Below, one piece after another: positions 34,409 through 44,336 of a stretch of 64,000 nt of DNA. Position 1 is the first letter of the stretch; every line of letters starts with the position of its first letter. Under the pieces are notes generated by a model. That model was not told the DNA's origin and made no database searches. It saw nothing but the letters and a program-made list of their open reading frames with translations. The translations under genes and the position numbers were made by a program. Origin of the DNA: Myxococcales bacterium (GTDB taxonomy: Bacteria > Myxococcota_A > Bradymonadia > UBA7976 > UBA1532); contig PCCS01000017.1 of assembly GCA_002731825.1 (NCBI GenBank), forward strand, positions 59,420 to 123,419. The letters run 5' to 3'.

Positions 34409-35428
34409 TCAGCACTCTGGTTCTTCAGGGTGCTGAATGCGATATACAATGTCTCTTAACTGACGGATCTCGTCAGCCCAAAATGCGTCATTCAACACAT
34501 GTGCAAAGGTGTTTTGGAAAGTGGGATCGTGCCATCGCATGGCGATCCAACCGGAATATCTAATGATGCGCAATGCGCGTAGGGGTTCAACTAATTGCAA
34601 CCAATAATCACTGAAATCAAGGACATCCCGATAGCCATCGAGTATTTTTGAGCGCCGGAGCCGACCGGTTGCATCACTGGACGGAGCCAACATCCATATA
34701 TCCTGGACAGCCGGTCCATGAACCATGTCATCAAAATCAAAATAAACAGGGGTTTTATCGTCCCAAACCAAGTTGGAATGATGGCAGTCACCGTGAATTC
34801 TATGGGTTGGCACTCCGTCAAGACCAGCGGCGACGTACTCAAAAATGGTCTGAGCAATGTCACTGTACGCCGCGTCCATCGGGAGCGGCAGTAGACCGGA
34901 TGCAACAATCGCCTCCAGGGCAGGCTGTCCCCAAGCCTCTACGCTCAGGGTCTGCCGGTGATCAGCGTCTCGGCGGGCACCAACCGTATGAATCGCAGCA
35001 ATACTCCGGCCAAGCTCTACAAGCTTTTGCGAATTTGGTTCGTCGTCCAGCCGGCCGGCAACTTTTTCAAATAAAGCGTAATTAATTCCAGCCGCCTCAC
35101 CGTCGAGTGTCTCCAAAGAATAGCCACCGTCGAGGACCAAAGGTTTGGACACCGAAATGCCGTCATCAGCGAGTTCAAAAAGAAAGTCATGCTCGTCTTC
35201 GATGGTATCGACCGACCATCGCCCGGGCCGATAAAACTTCGCGATGACCGCCGGGCCATCCTCAACATCGACCTGATAAACTCGATTTTCGTAGCTATTC
35301 AGAGCCAAAAGCCGACCGGTGCAGGCAAAGCCTGCTGATTCAACAGCAGAGATCACTTGATGGGGTCCGAGGCATTGAAACTTCTTTGCCAGTGGGTGGT
35401 CGGCAAGTGTGCTGCGCTGTTCTGACAT
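34409..35428 (-). CDS. srkA: Stress response kinase SrkA (YihE/RdoA family)
   Basis: A 339-residue eukaryotic-like kinase of the choline-kinase fold, which in E. coli limits damage from reactive oxygen by antagonising MazF-type death pathways. Family marks are LNSYENRVYQVD (substrate loop), FYRPGRWSVDTIEDEH, and the catalytic HGDCHHSNLVW with DFDDMVHGPAVQDIWM. Length agrees with E. coli SrkA (328). It lies 60 bases downstream of the ArsC-like gene on the same strand and may be the last gene of a three-gene unit. In E. coli srkA sits next to dsbA; here an ArsC-like oxidoreductase-fold protein takes that place. Confidence 0.93.
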   Translation of the reverse strand: MSEQRSTLADHPLAKKFQCLGPHQVISAVESAGFACTGRLLALNSYENRVYQVDVEDGPAVIAKFYRPGRWSVDTIEDEHDFLFELADDGISVSKPLVLDGGYSLETLDGEAAGINYALFEKVAGRLDDEPNSQKLVELGRSIAAIHTVGARRDADHRQTLSVEAWGQPALEAIVASGLLPLPMDAAYSDIAQTIFEYVAAGLDGVPTHRIHGDCHHSNLVWDDKTPVYFDFDDMVHGPAVQDIWMLAPSSDATGRLRRSKILDGYRDVLDFSDYWLQLVEPLRALRIIRYSGWIAMRWHDPTFQNTFAHVLNDAFWADEIRQLRDIVYRIQHPEEPEC

Positions 35429-35488
35429 CCGGTCCCCTAAGCGTCTATGGTCTGAGATCTGCGACGCAAGATATGATTTCCTGGTCGC

Positions 35489-35842
35489 TCATTTCGCCAA
35501 AAGGTCCTGCGCGGTCGGCAAGTCATTTCCGATCACATAATCACCATCGACGATCAGAATTGGCCGTTTGAGTAAATTGTTCGCCTCAGCTATCAGTGCG
35601 ACCGCGTCTGCTTTGCTCGGCGGGTTGGCCGATAGTTTTCGGTCTCGGTAGACAACGTTCCGAGTATTCAGGAAGGGTTTGACCGGACGCGAACCGATAA
35701 GTGCGTCAATCTCGCTTGCCTCGAGGGGATCGGCATTGATTTCTCGACTGATGTATTCGACGCCCCATGCGTCCAACTGTTTCTTATAGCGACGGCATGT
35801 GTCGCATGACTTCTTCCATATAAACCGAATAGGCGCTGTCAT
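35489..35842 (-). CDS. ArsC/Spx-family thioredoxin-fold protein
   Basis: A 117-residue ArsC-family protein. The N-terminal WKKSCDTCRRYKKQLD carries a CxxC (Cys-Asp-Thr-Cys) active site; the centre has VKPFLNTRNVVYRD and the end LLKRPILIVDGDYVIG, where the family usually has LIKRP. Members include glutaredoxin-dependent arsenate reductase and Spx/MgsR-type regulators. The CxxC favours a redox function, but arsenate reduction is not assured because no ars genes are near. It follows the SRPBCC gene by 17 bases, so co-transcription is likely. Confidence 0.85.
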   Translation of the reverse strand: MTAPIRFIWKKSCDTCRRYKKQLDAWGVEYISREINADPLEASEIDALIGSRPVKPFLNTRNVVYRDRKLSANPPSKADAVALIAEANNLLKRPILIVDGDYVIGNDLPTAQDLLAK

Positions 35843-35859
35843 TGTCTTTGCCTCCCTGC

Positions 35860-36387
35860 CTATGCGTTGGCTTCAAGATAAGCCGTCAGGGCCTTTGATG
35901 TTTTTTCGAAATTGGGAGCGACAAGTTTCGAGACAAACTTCTCGATTCCCGCTGTCGCTTTTCCCAGTAATAATCTTGGAACCAGACCCTTTAGGTCGAG
36001 TTCGAGTTCGCCGTGTATCCGCATCTCAGTCCGCTCAGTGTCAATTGTGTGATACGACGTCACACCAGTGCATGAAATTCGATCGGCCATAAAACCCATT
36101 TCAAGACGCCATGAGCAAGCGAGTTCATCTGCATTCCATTTAGCGTGGTCGATCCAATAAACACTGGCGGGATCGACGAAGGGTCGAGCGACAGCTGGAA
36201 TTTCCGTTGCTGCTGCGTTCCATCGATTGACCAAGTGAACCAGCCCTCCGTCCAGCTCCTCGCGTAAAGTCACATCTATAGACTTCACATTGGGCATATA
36301 TTGAGCCAGCTCGGGCATGTGGTCGCGCATAGCAAGAAACACATCTTGTATGGGAAATGGGATTTCACTGACAACGCTGATGTCCAT
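35860..36387 (-). CDS. SRPBCC/START-like (DUF2505-type) protein
   Basis: A 175-residue protein with the layout of a small START/SRPBCC lipid- or ligand-binding domain: MDISVVSEIPFPIQDVFLAM at the N-terminus (strand then helix), VNRWNAAATEIP, and a C-terminal amphipathic helix with KFVSKLVAPNFEKTSKALTAYLE. It resembles DUF2505 proteins. No signal peptide. It is first of a likely three-gene unit with the ArsC-like and srkA genes. The ligand is unknown. Confidence 0.72.
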   Translation of the reverse strand: MDISVVSEIPFPIQDVFLAMRDHMPELAQYMPNVKSIDVTLREELDGGLVHLVNRWNAAATEIPAVARPFVDPASVYWIDHAKWNADELACSWRLEMGFMADRISCTGVTSYHTIDTERTEMRIHGELELDLKGLVPRLLLGKATAGIEKFVSKLVAPNFEKTSKALTAYLEANA

Positions 36388-36633
36388 TATTCACTCCGCT
36401 CGATTGTCTGTTAAAGGCGATACACGCCCATCTACTCAGGCCAGTCTGTATCTCGGATAGCGAGCGAAAGTCCAGACCAGTTGTCCATATTTAACCTGTG
36501 ATGCGCATCAAAAAGCATGCTCGTTTAGCAGGCCGGTGTCTTAGGCCATCTACACAATGAGACCCAAGTCAGCTATGAATCGTGCGCGATCATGACCACC
36601 GTTTAAAGTCTGAATCAGCGACTCGATCTGCTT

Positions 36634-39600
36634 CTATTCATCCCAATCAACATCCGGGTCGATACCCAAACGACCTAAATGAACCCGAATTTTGCGATTG
36701 GACAAAAGAACGGCGATGACAAGACTGAGACCACCCATCACCTGCAGGCCGGCAGGTAAAACATCGGGTGGCAGCGGCTTCAGATAGGGAAAGCTAATCA
36801 AGACAAAACCGGTTGTCAGATAGCCAAACAGTCCTAAAAGCCAGCCGCGTCGGCGTCCACCCAGGAGCCCAACACCACCAAAACACAAGATGAGTCCGGC
36901 AATGGATGGCGCGAGTCCGAGCCTGAAACCCAGGATGGCCAATGCTAAGCCTGCCACAAAAGCAACCACCCCTCCCAGGGTCAGAATGCTGCGAACTCCA
37001 CCCGATGCAGGGACAGACAAATGCGCTCGAAATCCCTCGCTGAGTTCCGAGTCATGACCACTTCCGGTCCCGGCTTGAACCGAAAACTGTTCCATGGAAT
37101 CCTCCGAGCTTTGTGGATCCTGAACAGTTGATTCAGGCTGAGGCATACTCGGGATTGCGGTCAGTGGATTAAAGGGCTCACCGGCCGCGGGCTCAACGGG
37201 ATCGTCCATGGATTCATCGTGCATTAAAGAATCGGGAAATTCATATGTCTGCATGAGTTCTTCGATCCTCGATAGACGGTCCAGCTCAGCTTGGTCGGCG
37301 TCGGGTCTAGATGCGCGCTGGTCACTTGGCCCTTCGCTCTCGGGCTTACCGATCAATTTTGCCAGTGCAAACCGGTATTTCTTGGAGACGGCCCCGATGA
37401 AACGGCGCGCTCGTTTTTCGCCCTCATGGGCTAAGATCTTTTCGGTTTGTGCAATAACAGAATCATATTCATCGAACACTGCCGGCGCGGAGAAACGGCC
37501 CCGTTTTGATGAGAGCGCACGAACTGCAGCCATTGCAAAATGTTCATGAGCCTCTGGTAAGCCACCACTCGACTTGATCCGTCGATACGCTTGGTCGCAG
37601 AGTGCGACGAGCTGTTCACGGGCAGTGACAGGCTTCAAATGCCCAACCGCTGAAATGGCTAAAATAAGGCCGTTCCCGTCTCGACCACCTGCTTCAAACT
37701 CATCGAGTTTAGCCTTGAAATACTGCGTCGCCACAATCCCGACAATCTGGTCTTTGACAAAGGCATTTAGCTCCGCCAACCCCTCTAGGCAACTGGGTGA
37801 GCCAGAGACACCATCCATCCAAAGGGCAAAGTCAACGTCAGGCGTAAGACGGGCCACTGGAGCTGCAATCTCTGCATCTTGAATGGACTGCAAGGTTCTT
37901 AAATCTCTATGGGTTGGTACCGGAAACAACGGGTCTGCCCGACCAAGAGCCATCGCCTCGGGCTTGATCGCTGCTGGCGCAGATGTCCAAACGTCATCTT
38001 CTTTGTCTGCCATCCCTGCCGTCCATTCCGATCTGTGTGTAGCTGACTCATCCTGACGAGGGCCAGCCTTGGTCCTCGCCGTGTGCCCATGGTCGGGGTC
38101 GGTACTGACCATAGCATTCATCTCAGAAAAGTGGTCTTTCTTGTGAGCCGAATCCTCAAATGCCGGGTCTTGGACGCGCTCATCTGCGTCCGAAGTGCGG
38201 TTATCATTCGCGATGGACAATTCTGAGAAACGTGCGGCGCCCGCCTTGTCCACGATGGTTTTTATTTTGTCGACAAATGGCGGCCGGGATGTGTCTTGGC
38301 CAGTTACACCATCGTGGCCATCGCCATGTGCCGTTGCAATGTCAGCTGCAAGCCGATTTGTCTCATGTCTATACGCCTCATCGTTCTCCCCTTCAAAAGG
38401 CTCATCCACCGTCGCTTCAGACTGAGCGTTTAACGATTGGGTCGACCCCAGTGATTGATCTGGGGGACCCAGCAGAGCAAGTCTGGCCTGGGACAAGCGC
38501 TCCGCAGTGGTTCGATTGGGTGTGAAAACAGACTCAAATCCATCTTGAATGTCCGTTTGGTCACTTGATTTAGCAAATAACTCATCCCCTTCATTGGACG
38601 TTTCAAAACGCCCCAGAGATTGGGCGTGAACACCGTCATTTAGGGATGATTGGCCCCCCTTATTCTCCGTAGCATCAAGACTGATTGCAGTCCCAATTTC
38701 ATCGACGAGCAGCAAAGGCTCAAGGCGACTGTAGCTCGATTCTGACAAAATCTGTTCGGAGACAAAGCCAAGGAGCCTGATTTCGGCATCGGTCTGAAAT
38801 CGGAGTAAAATGGAATGAGACCCCGCCAAGAGGTCGATATTACGGTATTCCATCCCTTTTTGAGTTCGAACCAAGTAGATCCAGGAATCAGCAGAGTCAT
38901 CGCTGATGATATCGAGCAAACGCTCGCGCGAATCCAGTTCACAGACCAGATTCGCCGTATGTTCAGTCACTTGATAAAGTCCGTTTTGGGTACCAAAGAG
39001 CAGCGCGTTTTCTGTTCCATTTCGAGAACAAATGACCGACCCGCCCGGGGCACCATGAATGGGCGCCGCCGTCCGAGAGGGCACGTCAAGTCGCAGTAAT
39101 TGTCTTCCGTCCGATGCAGACGACCCCATTAACCAAACCTGCGTCCCACTCAAATCTGTGACAGGCCGTTGGTCAGTATCAAAGCGATATGGGGTCTCGA
39201 TGAGTTCGAATCGTCCTGCCTGTTTCGAGCGGGGTGCGACCGAGTCTGCGGCTCCGGTTCGACCCGGAATAATCAGTCCAAGCTGAGAGGCGTTATTGGC
39301 ATGCTCAAGCTGGACGAGCAGGCGCGTGTCACTGCCTAGAAACACAGGTGCATGATACCGCTGAGATTCAAGCGCCTGATTGCCAATGCGTAGATTGATA
39401 CGAAACGCATCGTCAGTGTCTTCAATATCGTAGACGTAGAGCGAACTCTGAGCGTTCGTGTCCATAAGACAGACGGCGAGAGATTGCCCACTTTGACTGA
39501 CGGCCATGTCGGTGATTTGCCCGTCGAGCCCATCGGGTTCGATGAGGCTCTGAGTCTGCCCATCAGTCATCCGGATCCGTCTCAGCTCAAACCGCTTTTG

Positions 39601-39753
39601 CGGACCGGTCAGATATGCGTAAGCCCGGCTGCAATCGAGAGTGAACTCGGGCTCATCGTGCTGAAGATCGGCGATAAACGTCCGCTGCCCAGAGTGAAGA
39701 TTGAGACCTGTTAAGCGCGATCTGCCGTCCTGCGACTCTGCAACAATGAGCAC
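36634..39753 (-). CDS. Large protein: N-terminal TolB-like propeller, disordered middle, four-span C-terminus
   Basis: A 1039-residue protein I do not recognise as a whole. Residues about 1-330 show repeated blade-like strands (LNLHSGQRTFIADL, MAVSQSGQSLAVCL, WLMGSSASDGRQLLRLD) like a TolB/WD-type propeller. Residues 390-640 are polar and low-complexity. Residues 650-800 are a helical domain rich in charged residues. The end has four hydrophobic segments (from ILTLGGVVAFVAGLALAI to GGLSLVIAVLLSN) and a short charged tail. No N-terminal signal is seen, so the propeller is probably cytoplasmic and anchored from the C-terminus. GTG start at 39753 after AAGGGGGA. Divergent from the MopE-like gene. 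Confidence 0.75.
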   Translation of the reverse strand: MLIVAESQDGRSRLTGLNLHSGQRTFIADLQHDEPEFTLDCSRAYAYLTGPQKRFELRRIRMTDGQTQSLIEPDGLDGQITDMAVSQSGQSLAVCLMDTNAQSSLYVYDIEDTDDAFRINLRIGNQALESQRYHAPVFLGSDTRLLVQLEHANNASQLGLIIPGRTGAADSVAPRSKQAGRFELIETPYRFDTDQRPVTDLSGTQVWLMGSSASDGRQLLRLDVPSRTAAPIHGAPGGSVICSRNGTENALLFGTQNGLYQVTEHTANLVCELDSRERLLDIISDDSADSWIYLVRTQKGMEYRNIDLLAGSHSILLRFQTDAEIRLLGFVSEQILSESSYSRLEPLLLVDEIGTAISLDATENKGGQSSLNDGVHAQSLGRFETSNEGDELFAKSSDQTDIQDGFESVFTPNRTTAERLSQARLALLGPPDQSLGSTQSLNAQSEATVDEPFEGENDEAYRHETNRLAADIATAHGDGHDGVTGQDTSRPPFVDKIKTIVDKAGAARFSELSIANDNRTSDADERVQDPAFEDSAHKKDHFSEMNAMVSTDPDHGHTARTKAGPRQDESATHRSEWTAGMADKEDDVWTSAPAAIKPEAMALGRADPLFPVPTHRDLRTLQSIQDAEIAAPVARLTPDVDFALWMDGVSGSPSCLEGLAELNAFVKDQIVGIVATQYFKAKLDEFEAGGRDGNGLILAISAVGHLKPVTAREQLVALCDQAYRRIKSSGGLPEAHEHFAMAAVRALSSKRGRFSAPAVFDEYDSVIAQTEKILAHEGEKRARRFIGAVSKKYRFALAKLIGKPESEGPSDQRASRPDADQAELDRLSRIEELMQTYEFPDSLMHDESMDDPVEPAAGEPFNPLTAIPSMPQPESTVQDPQSSEDSMEQFSVQAGTGSGHDSELSEGFRAHLSVPASGGVRSILTLGGVVAFVAGLALAILGFRLGLAPSIAGLILCFGGVGLLGGRRRGWLLGLFGYLTTGFVLISFPYLKPLPPDVLPAGLQVMGGLSLVIAVLLSNRKIRVHLGRLGIDPDVDWDE

Positions 39754-39974
39754 CGGTCCCCCTTCTCATACGGCACGCCGTCTTGCCTGTCCGTCCCTGC
39801 CCAAACAGTATGCGATGCCGTCGCTTAGATCGCCATAGCATTTTTTGCTTAATCTGTACCCGAATCATCGGCAATGGCCCCGTCTATTTCACTAAAATTA
39901 CAAAAACCTGTTTGGTCCAAACCGCCGTTTCGTGCGATCATCAAGGCAACATCGAGAACCTTAAGGGCTTGGCT

Positions 39975-42900
39975 ATGAGTCTTTTGTCGGGCTACACGAG
40001 CCTGCGTTATCTGAGCAGTAACTGCCTATCTATTATTTCGTTGGTCTTTGGGATATTTTTTTTCGGATGCAGTGAAGAAGAGATCGCCGGGGCGACTCGG
40101 GTCTGCCAATCAGATCTTGACTGCAGAACAGGAACGACGTGCATCGGCACCGCCTGTATTCCCATCGAGAGAGTTGATGAAGACGGAGACGGCATCCCCG
40201 ACCATATCGAAGAGGAACTCGGCACCGATCGCCGACAGCGTGATTCAGATGGTGATGGCGTGCCCGACAATGAAGAGCTGCAATACGATCCGATGAATCG
40301 GAGTTGGGCAGCACCAGATGGCGATGAAGATGGGGTTCCTGATGCACTAGAACCAGACGATCGCGACCGCGATGACGACGGCGTGCCAGACGCGGTCGAC
40401 CCATGTGATGACGATCCAGACTGTCCGGTTGTCGGCGGCGCTCACCCACCGTGCCGAATGTTGGAAGACCAGCCATGCGCGGCTGGCATTGGCCAATGCG
40501 CTGTGGTTGGACGAACTCAATGCTCAGAGGATGGTCAGGATGTCATTTGCATTGGCGAAGAAAATCAACCCGTCAATGAAATCTGCGATGGCCTTGACAA
40601 CGATTGCGATGGTGAAGCCGATGAACTCTTTTTGGAGCTGGGCGACGAGTGTCCTATCGGGCTTGGTACCTGTGCTAGCATCGGACGGATCGTCTGCGAC
40701 GATGACGGCCAAACCGTTTGTGCAGGCACACCGCTCCCACCGACGTTGGAACTCTGTGATGGCCTGGATAATGATTGCGACGATGCGGTCGACGAGAGCT
40801 TCGACCAACTGGGAACCCCATGTTTTGTTGGCCAGGGTGGATGCCTGATCGAAGGCATTACGGTCTGTGACTTAGAGACCGGAGAGACCAGCTGCAGCTA
40901 CGAAGAGACACCTGAGACAGCCGAGCTCTGCGACGGGGTGGATAATGACTGCGACGGTAATATCGATGAGACTTTTCCAGACCTCGGGTCCGATTGCACA
41001 CTGGGCCTCGGCATCTGTGCACGGAGTGGCATTTTTCAGTGTTCTGCAAACGGACAGGACGCCCTCTGCGATTCCATTCCAGGACCACCAGCCGGAGAGC
41101 TCTGTGATGGGCTGGATAATGACTGTGATGGAGAGACAGACGAGGTATTTGGAGGCTTAGGGAGCCCATGTGCCATCGGCCGCGGCGCGTGTCGCCGAGA
41201 CTCTATGACAGTGTGCGCAGAGGACGGCTCGGGGACCATATGTCCGGTTATCGCAGGGCAGCCAGAATTTGAGCAATGTGACCGATTAGATAACGATTGT
41301 GATGGTGAGGTCGATGAAGACCTTGGGGCCGGCGAACCCTGTAGCGTCGGGGTCGGCGCCTGCATCCGGGTGGGCCAATCGGTCTGTAATCCAGATGCCA
41401 ACGCCCTTGAATGCAATATTGAGCCTGCGCCGGCCATGGCCGAACGCTGTGATGCTTTGGACAACGACTGCGATGGCCAAACCGATGAAGATTTCGATGC
41501 TTTAGGGCGCTTTTGCGAGGTCGATCGAGATGGCTGTATCTTGCCTGGCGCTTGGCGCTGCAGCGAAGATGGTGCGGGGCGAGAGTGCATTGCGGATCCT
41601 GAACTCGTCTTGGAAGAGCGCTGTGACCAACGCGATAATGATTGCGATGGCCTCGTCGACGAAGAACTCGGCCTGGGCGAGGCATGTGTTGCTGGTGAAG
41701 GACTATGCGAGGCCAATGGACAAAGAGCATGCTCTGCCGATGGGTCTGTCTATTGCGAGGCCATCGGTCCCCCTGGAACACCAGAAGTGTGCGATGGCAT
41801 AGACAACGATTGTGATTTTAGAGCTGACGAAGATTTTGTCGATCTCGGGCTGGGTTCAGGCTGTACGACAGGGGTTGGTACATGCGCTGCCAACGGGGTA
41901 CTCCAGTGCGATGATGATGGAAATGGGCTGGTCTGCGTCGCCGAGTTAGGTCTGCCCAATCCAGAGGTGTGCGATGGGCTGGACAACGACTGCGACGGTG
42001 CCTTCGACGAGACGTTCTTAGACCTTGGCAGCGTCTGCGAAGTTGGTCTTGGAGCTTGCCGACGGGCCAGTCGACTCGTTTGTAGCGAAGATACGCTCGA
42101 CCTGTCCTGCCCAGCAGTGCCGGGTGACGCGGCCGAGGAGATATGCAACGCATTTGACGATGATTGCGATGGCACTGTCGACGAGTCATTTGCGGGTTTA
42201 GGTGACGCCTGCTCAGCAGGGATTGGCGCGTGCCGAAATGACGGTATCATCCAATGCACCGAAGATGGCCGTGACGTTGCATGCAGTGTCTCTGCCGGTG
42301 ACGCAACTCCGGAAATTTGTGATCAGATAGATAATGATTGCGATGGGGAGGTTGATGAAGGTTTCGATGACCTCTGCAGACTGACAGCGCAAGCGATTAG
42401 CGCCGGTGGTTATGGAACCTGTGCAACCCTCAATGACGGGCAAGCAACGTGCTGGGGTAGTGTGCGACGGCGTCCTCCTGAAGTCGCATTGGTCAGTCTG
42501 AGTGCGGGTGGAGATACCTACTGTGGACTTGATGCCGAAGGTCTGATCCGATGCTGGGGACAACCGGTCGATGTTCCCGGCGAGCTGGGTATCGTGCAAG
42601 ACATCGCCGTCAGCGCCAATGCTCAGGTCTGTATTCTCAGAGCAATCGATAACCGGGTTCGTTGCTTTGGTCGCCCCCTACCCGACGATGTGCCCGCGCC
42701 CGATGTACCGCTTCAAAATCTAACGGCGGGCTTCGATTTTGCCTGCGCCATCAATCGGGTGGACCGACGGCCACAATGTTGGGGTACCGCGGATTTCGGT
42801 GTCTTGGACGTGCCCGATATGGAGATGACCATGATCGATTCCGGGTCCAGCGCGACGTGTGGATTGATTGATGGTGGTGCGATTCAATGCTGGGGTGAAG

Positions 42901-43199
42901 ACATCGGTGGCCAATTAGATCCCCCTGATGGCGAGTTCGTATCGTTATCAATGGGCGGCTATACGGGCTGCGCCATCAACCGAGAGGGAGATGCGCAATG
43001 CTGGGGCCTGGGCAGCGTTGAGGATGGGCGCCAATATGGTCAGGGGCTACCGCCGTTGGAACGCTATTCAACGGTGTCCATGGGCGCGGCTCACGGCTGC
43101 GGATTAACGGAGACAAACGCCGTCATCTGTTGGGGGGCCGGTGGACCCGATGATGGCAATGCGTTTCCTCATTCGGGCCAGTCAACACTCCCACGCTGA
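39975..43199 (+). CDS. Giant lipoprotein: TSP3-like, eleven DNDCDG motifs, RCC1-like propeller
   Basis: A 1074-residue surface lipoprotein. The signal sequence ends in FFFGC (Cys 32). Next come Ca-binding thrombospondin type 3-like units (DEDGDGIPD, DSDGDGVPD, DRDDDGVPD) near residues 60-135. From about 200 to 800 there are eleven copies of the putative metal-binding motif (E-x-CDGxDNDCDGxxDE), each within a unit of about 55 residues holding C-x-x-G-x-G-x-C. The last 275 residues are RCC1-like repeats (CWG endings: ATCWG, RCWG, QCWG), predicting a propeller. The start at ATG 39975 gives the signal; the frame opens 64 codons earlier. MopE of Methylococcus is the nearest named protein; metal is inferred to be Ca. 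Confidence 0.88.
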   Translation: MSLLSGYTSLRYLSSNCLSIISLVFGIFFFGCSEEEIAGATRVCQSDLDCRTGTTCIGTACIPIERVDEDGDGIPDHIEEELGTDRRQRDSDGDGVPDNEELQYDPMNRSWAAPDGDEDGVPDALEPDDRDRDDDGVPDAVDPCDDDPDCPVVGGAHPPCRMLEDQPCAAGIGQCAVVGRTQCSEDGQDVICIGEENQPVNEICDGLDNDCDGEADELFLELGDECPIGLGTCASIGRIVCDDDGQTVCAGTPLPPTLELCDGLDNDCDDAVDESFDQLGTPCFVGQGGCLIEGITVCDLETGETSCSYEETPETAELCDGVDNDCDGNIDETFPDLGSDCTLGLGICARSGIFQCSANGQDALCDSIPGPPAGELCDGLDNDCDGETDEVFGGLGSPCAIGRGACRRDSMTVCAEDGSGTICPVIAGQPEFEQCDRLDNDCDGEVDEDLGAGEPCSVGVGACIRVGQSVCNPDANALECNIEPAPAMAERCDALDNDCDGQTDEDFDALGRFCEVDRDGCILPGAWRCSEDGAGRECIADPELVLEERCDQRDNDCDGLVDEELGLGEACVAGEGLCEANGQRACSADGSVYCEAIGPPGTPEVCDGIDNDCDFRADEDFVDLGLGSGCTTGVGTCAANGVLQCDDDGNGLVCVAELGLPNPEVCDGLDNDCDGAFDETFLDLGSVCEVGLGACRRASRLVCSEDTLDLSCPAVPGDAAEEICNAFDDDCDGTVDESFAGLGDACSAGIGACRNDGIIQCTEDGRDVACSVSAGDATPEICDQIDNDCDGEVDEGFDDLCRLTAQAISAGGYGTCATLNDGQATCWGSVRRRPPEVALVSLSAGGDTYCGLDAEGLIRCWGQPVDVPGELGIVQDIAVSANAQVCILRAIDNRVRCFGRPLPDDVPAPDVPLQNLTAGFDFACAINRVDRRPQCWGTADFGVLDVPDMEMTMIDSGSSATCGLIDGGAIQCWGEDIGGQLDPPDGEFVSLSMGGYTGCAINREGDAQCWGLGSVEDGRQYGQGLPPLERYSTVSMGAAHGCGLTETNAVICWGAGGPDDGNAFPHSGQSTLPR
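40573..42370 (+). repeat. Eleven tandem coding repeats with the DNDCDG motif
   Basis: Within the giant lipoprotein gene the DNA word gataatgattgcgatgg and close variants recurs about every 150-180 bases, encoding DNDCDG. Copies read DGLDNDCDGEADE, DGLDNDCDDAVDE, DGVDNDCDGNIDE, DGLDNDCDGETDE, DRLDNDCDGEVDE, DALDNDCDGQTDE, DQRDNDCDGLVDE, DGIDNDCDFRADE, DGLDNDCDGAFDE, NAFDDDCDGTVDE and DQIDNDCDGEVDE. The divergence shows an old expansion rather than recent duplication. Confidence 0.85.
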
Positions 43200-43208
43200 C
43201 CGGCGATA

Positions 43209-44201
43209 CTAATAGACGAACTCGATGCCACGTCGATAGAGGGCTGCGACGTCCATGGTCGTTGCGATCACCCAATGACTCATCGCACCAAGGAAAAATG
43301 ATCGATGGTGCCAGGCCAGGACACCCAAAACCAAACCGGCTGCGACTGCACCGAGAGTCTCCGGTATGGGTTTTCCGAGATGCCCAAGTACATAGGGCAT
43401 GATCATAAAAAAGAGACCATTTTTACCCAGCTCTTTGGTCGTCCCAAAAAGAATGAACCCACGCCAGAATGCCTCACCGCTAAAGTAAAAGGCAAAGGAT
43501 GCAACCAGATACACAACGAGCAATTGAACAGTAATGGTCCCATCGATGATACCGGGCTTACACCAAGGATACTTACGGAGAAACGCCGGCAGAGTCGATG
43601 CATAGAAGATCACGACGAGCGCCATGGAAAGGGTTAAAAACGCATAAATCCACCAACCTCGCATCATGCCCGTGACACGATACCCAAAATCGCTGACCGC
43701 ACGTTTGTAGACGAACACGATCAACAAAACTGGAATAACAACGCGGGCGAGAATGCTTGTGGACACGAAAAAATAATAAGGTAACAAGCCTTTATGGCCG
43801 CCCCAGGATGGGTAGAAGTCGAACCAAAAACGAAAGCTTGTTCTCCGACCATAGAGCCAGAATAAAGACAAAATGAGCATTGAACCCACGATGGTGATGT
43901 GAGTCCGATACGAAATCTGTCGAAGTCGCACGGCACAGAGAAAACGCAGTCCGAGGTAGAATAGACAGACGCCTACCCAAAAGAGCAGCACAACCAGTCT
44001 CGACTTATCCAAGCCCAAAGTCGCTAACCATCGACCCATATCTGTACTACGAATGGCATACCAACCAATGGATGCACCGACCGAGTAGACCGTCATCAAG
44101 CCAGCGAGAACAGGACTGAAGCGAACGGGTGCGTCTTCGCCAAGACGACGCCAATGCAGACCCATATTGTTTAACAAATTGCCCATGGCCTGTTTTTGCA
44201 T
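43209..44201 (-). CDS. Membrane protein of the CPBP (CAAX protease-like) family
   Basis: A 330-residue membrane protein with about eight hydrophobic segments. Near the C-terminus are the ExxxR of [14 protein letters not shown] (only one Glu where CAAX-type proteases have EExxxR), a His in [11 protein letters not shown] and a His in [12 protein letters not shown], which correspond to the three CPBP motifs. Bacterial members include putative bacteriocin self-immunity proteins and intramembrane proteases. The start is uncertain: ATG 44201 ([10 protein letters not shown]) or 44186. It diverges from asnS with about 135 bases between starts. Proteolytic activity is uncertain with the single Glu. 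Confidence 0.75.
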   Translation of the reverse strand: MQKQAMGNLLNNMGLHWRRLGEDAPVRFSPVLAGLMTVYSVGASIGWYAIRSTDMGRWLATLGLDKSRLVVLLFWVGVCLFYLGLRFLCAVRLRQISYRTHITIVGSMLILSLFWLYGRRTSFRFWFDFYPSWGGHKGLLPYYFFVSTSILARVVIPVLLIVFVYKRAVSDFGYRVTGMMRGWWIYAFLTLSMALVVIFYASTLPAFLRKYPWCKPGIIDGTITVQLLVVYLVASFAFYFSGEAFWRGFILFGTTKELGKNGLFFMIMPYVLGHLGKPIPETLGAVAAGLVLGVLAWHHRSFFLGAMSHWVIATTMDVAALYRRGIEFVY

Positions 44202-44336
44202 CGGCTTGGCCCCGAGAGTCAACGAGGCTTTGCGTTTAACCGAAAAATAGTTGCAGCAGAGCCTGCCTATAATTGGGGATTGTCAGAGACGCTCTCGGCG
44301 TTCATACTCCCCAAAACTGTGACTCGGGAGGCTCCG

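Noticed and set aside
41036..41781. Long Ser/Pro-rich open frames on the minus strand across the DNDCDG repeats
   Set aside because: They are antisense shadows of repeated codons in the giant lipoprotein gene and lack ribosome sites.
40573..42370. CRISPR-like periodic repeat
   Set aside because: The spacing is irregular at the DNA level, the repeats are degenerate and in frame, and they encode protein units.
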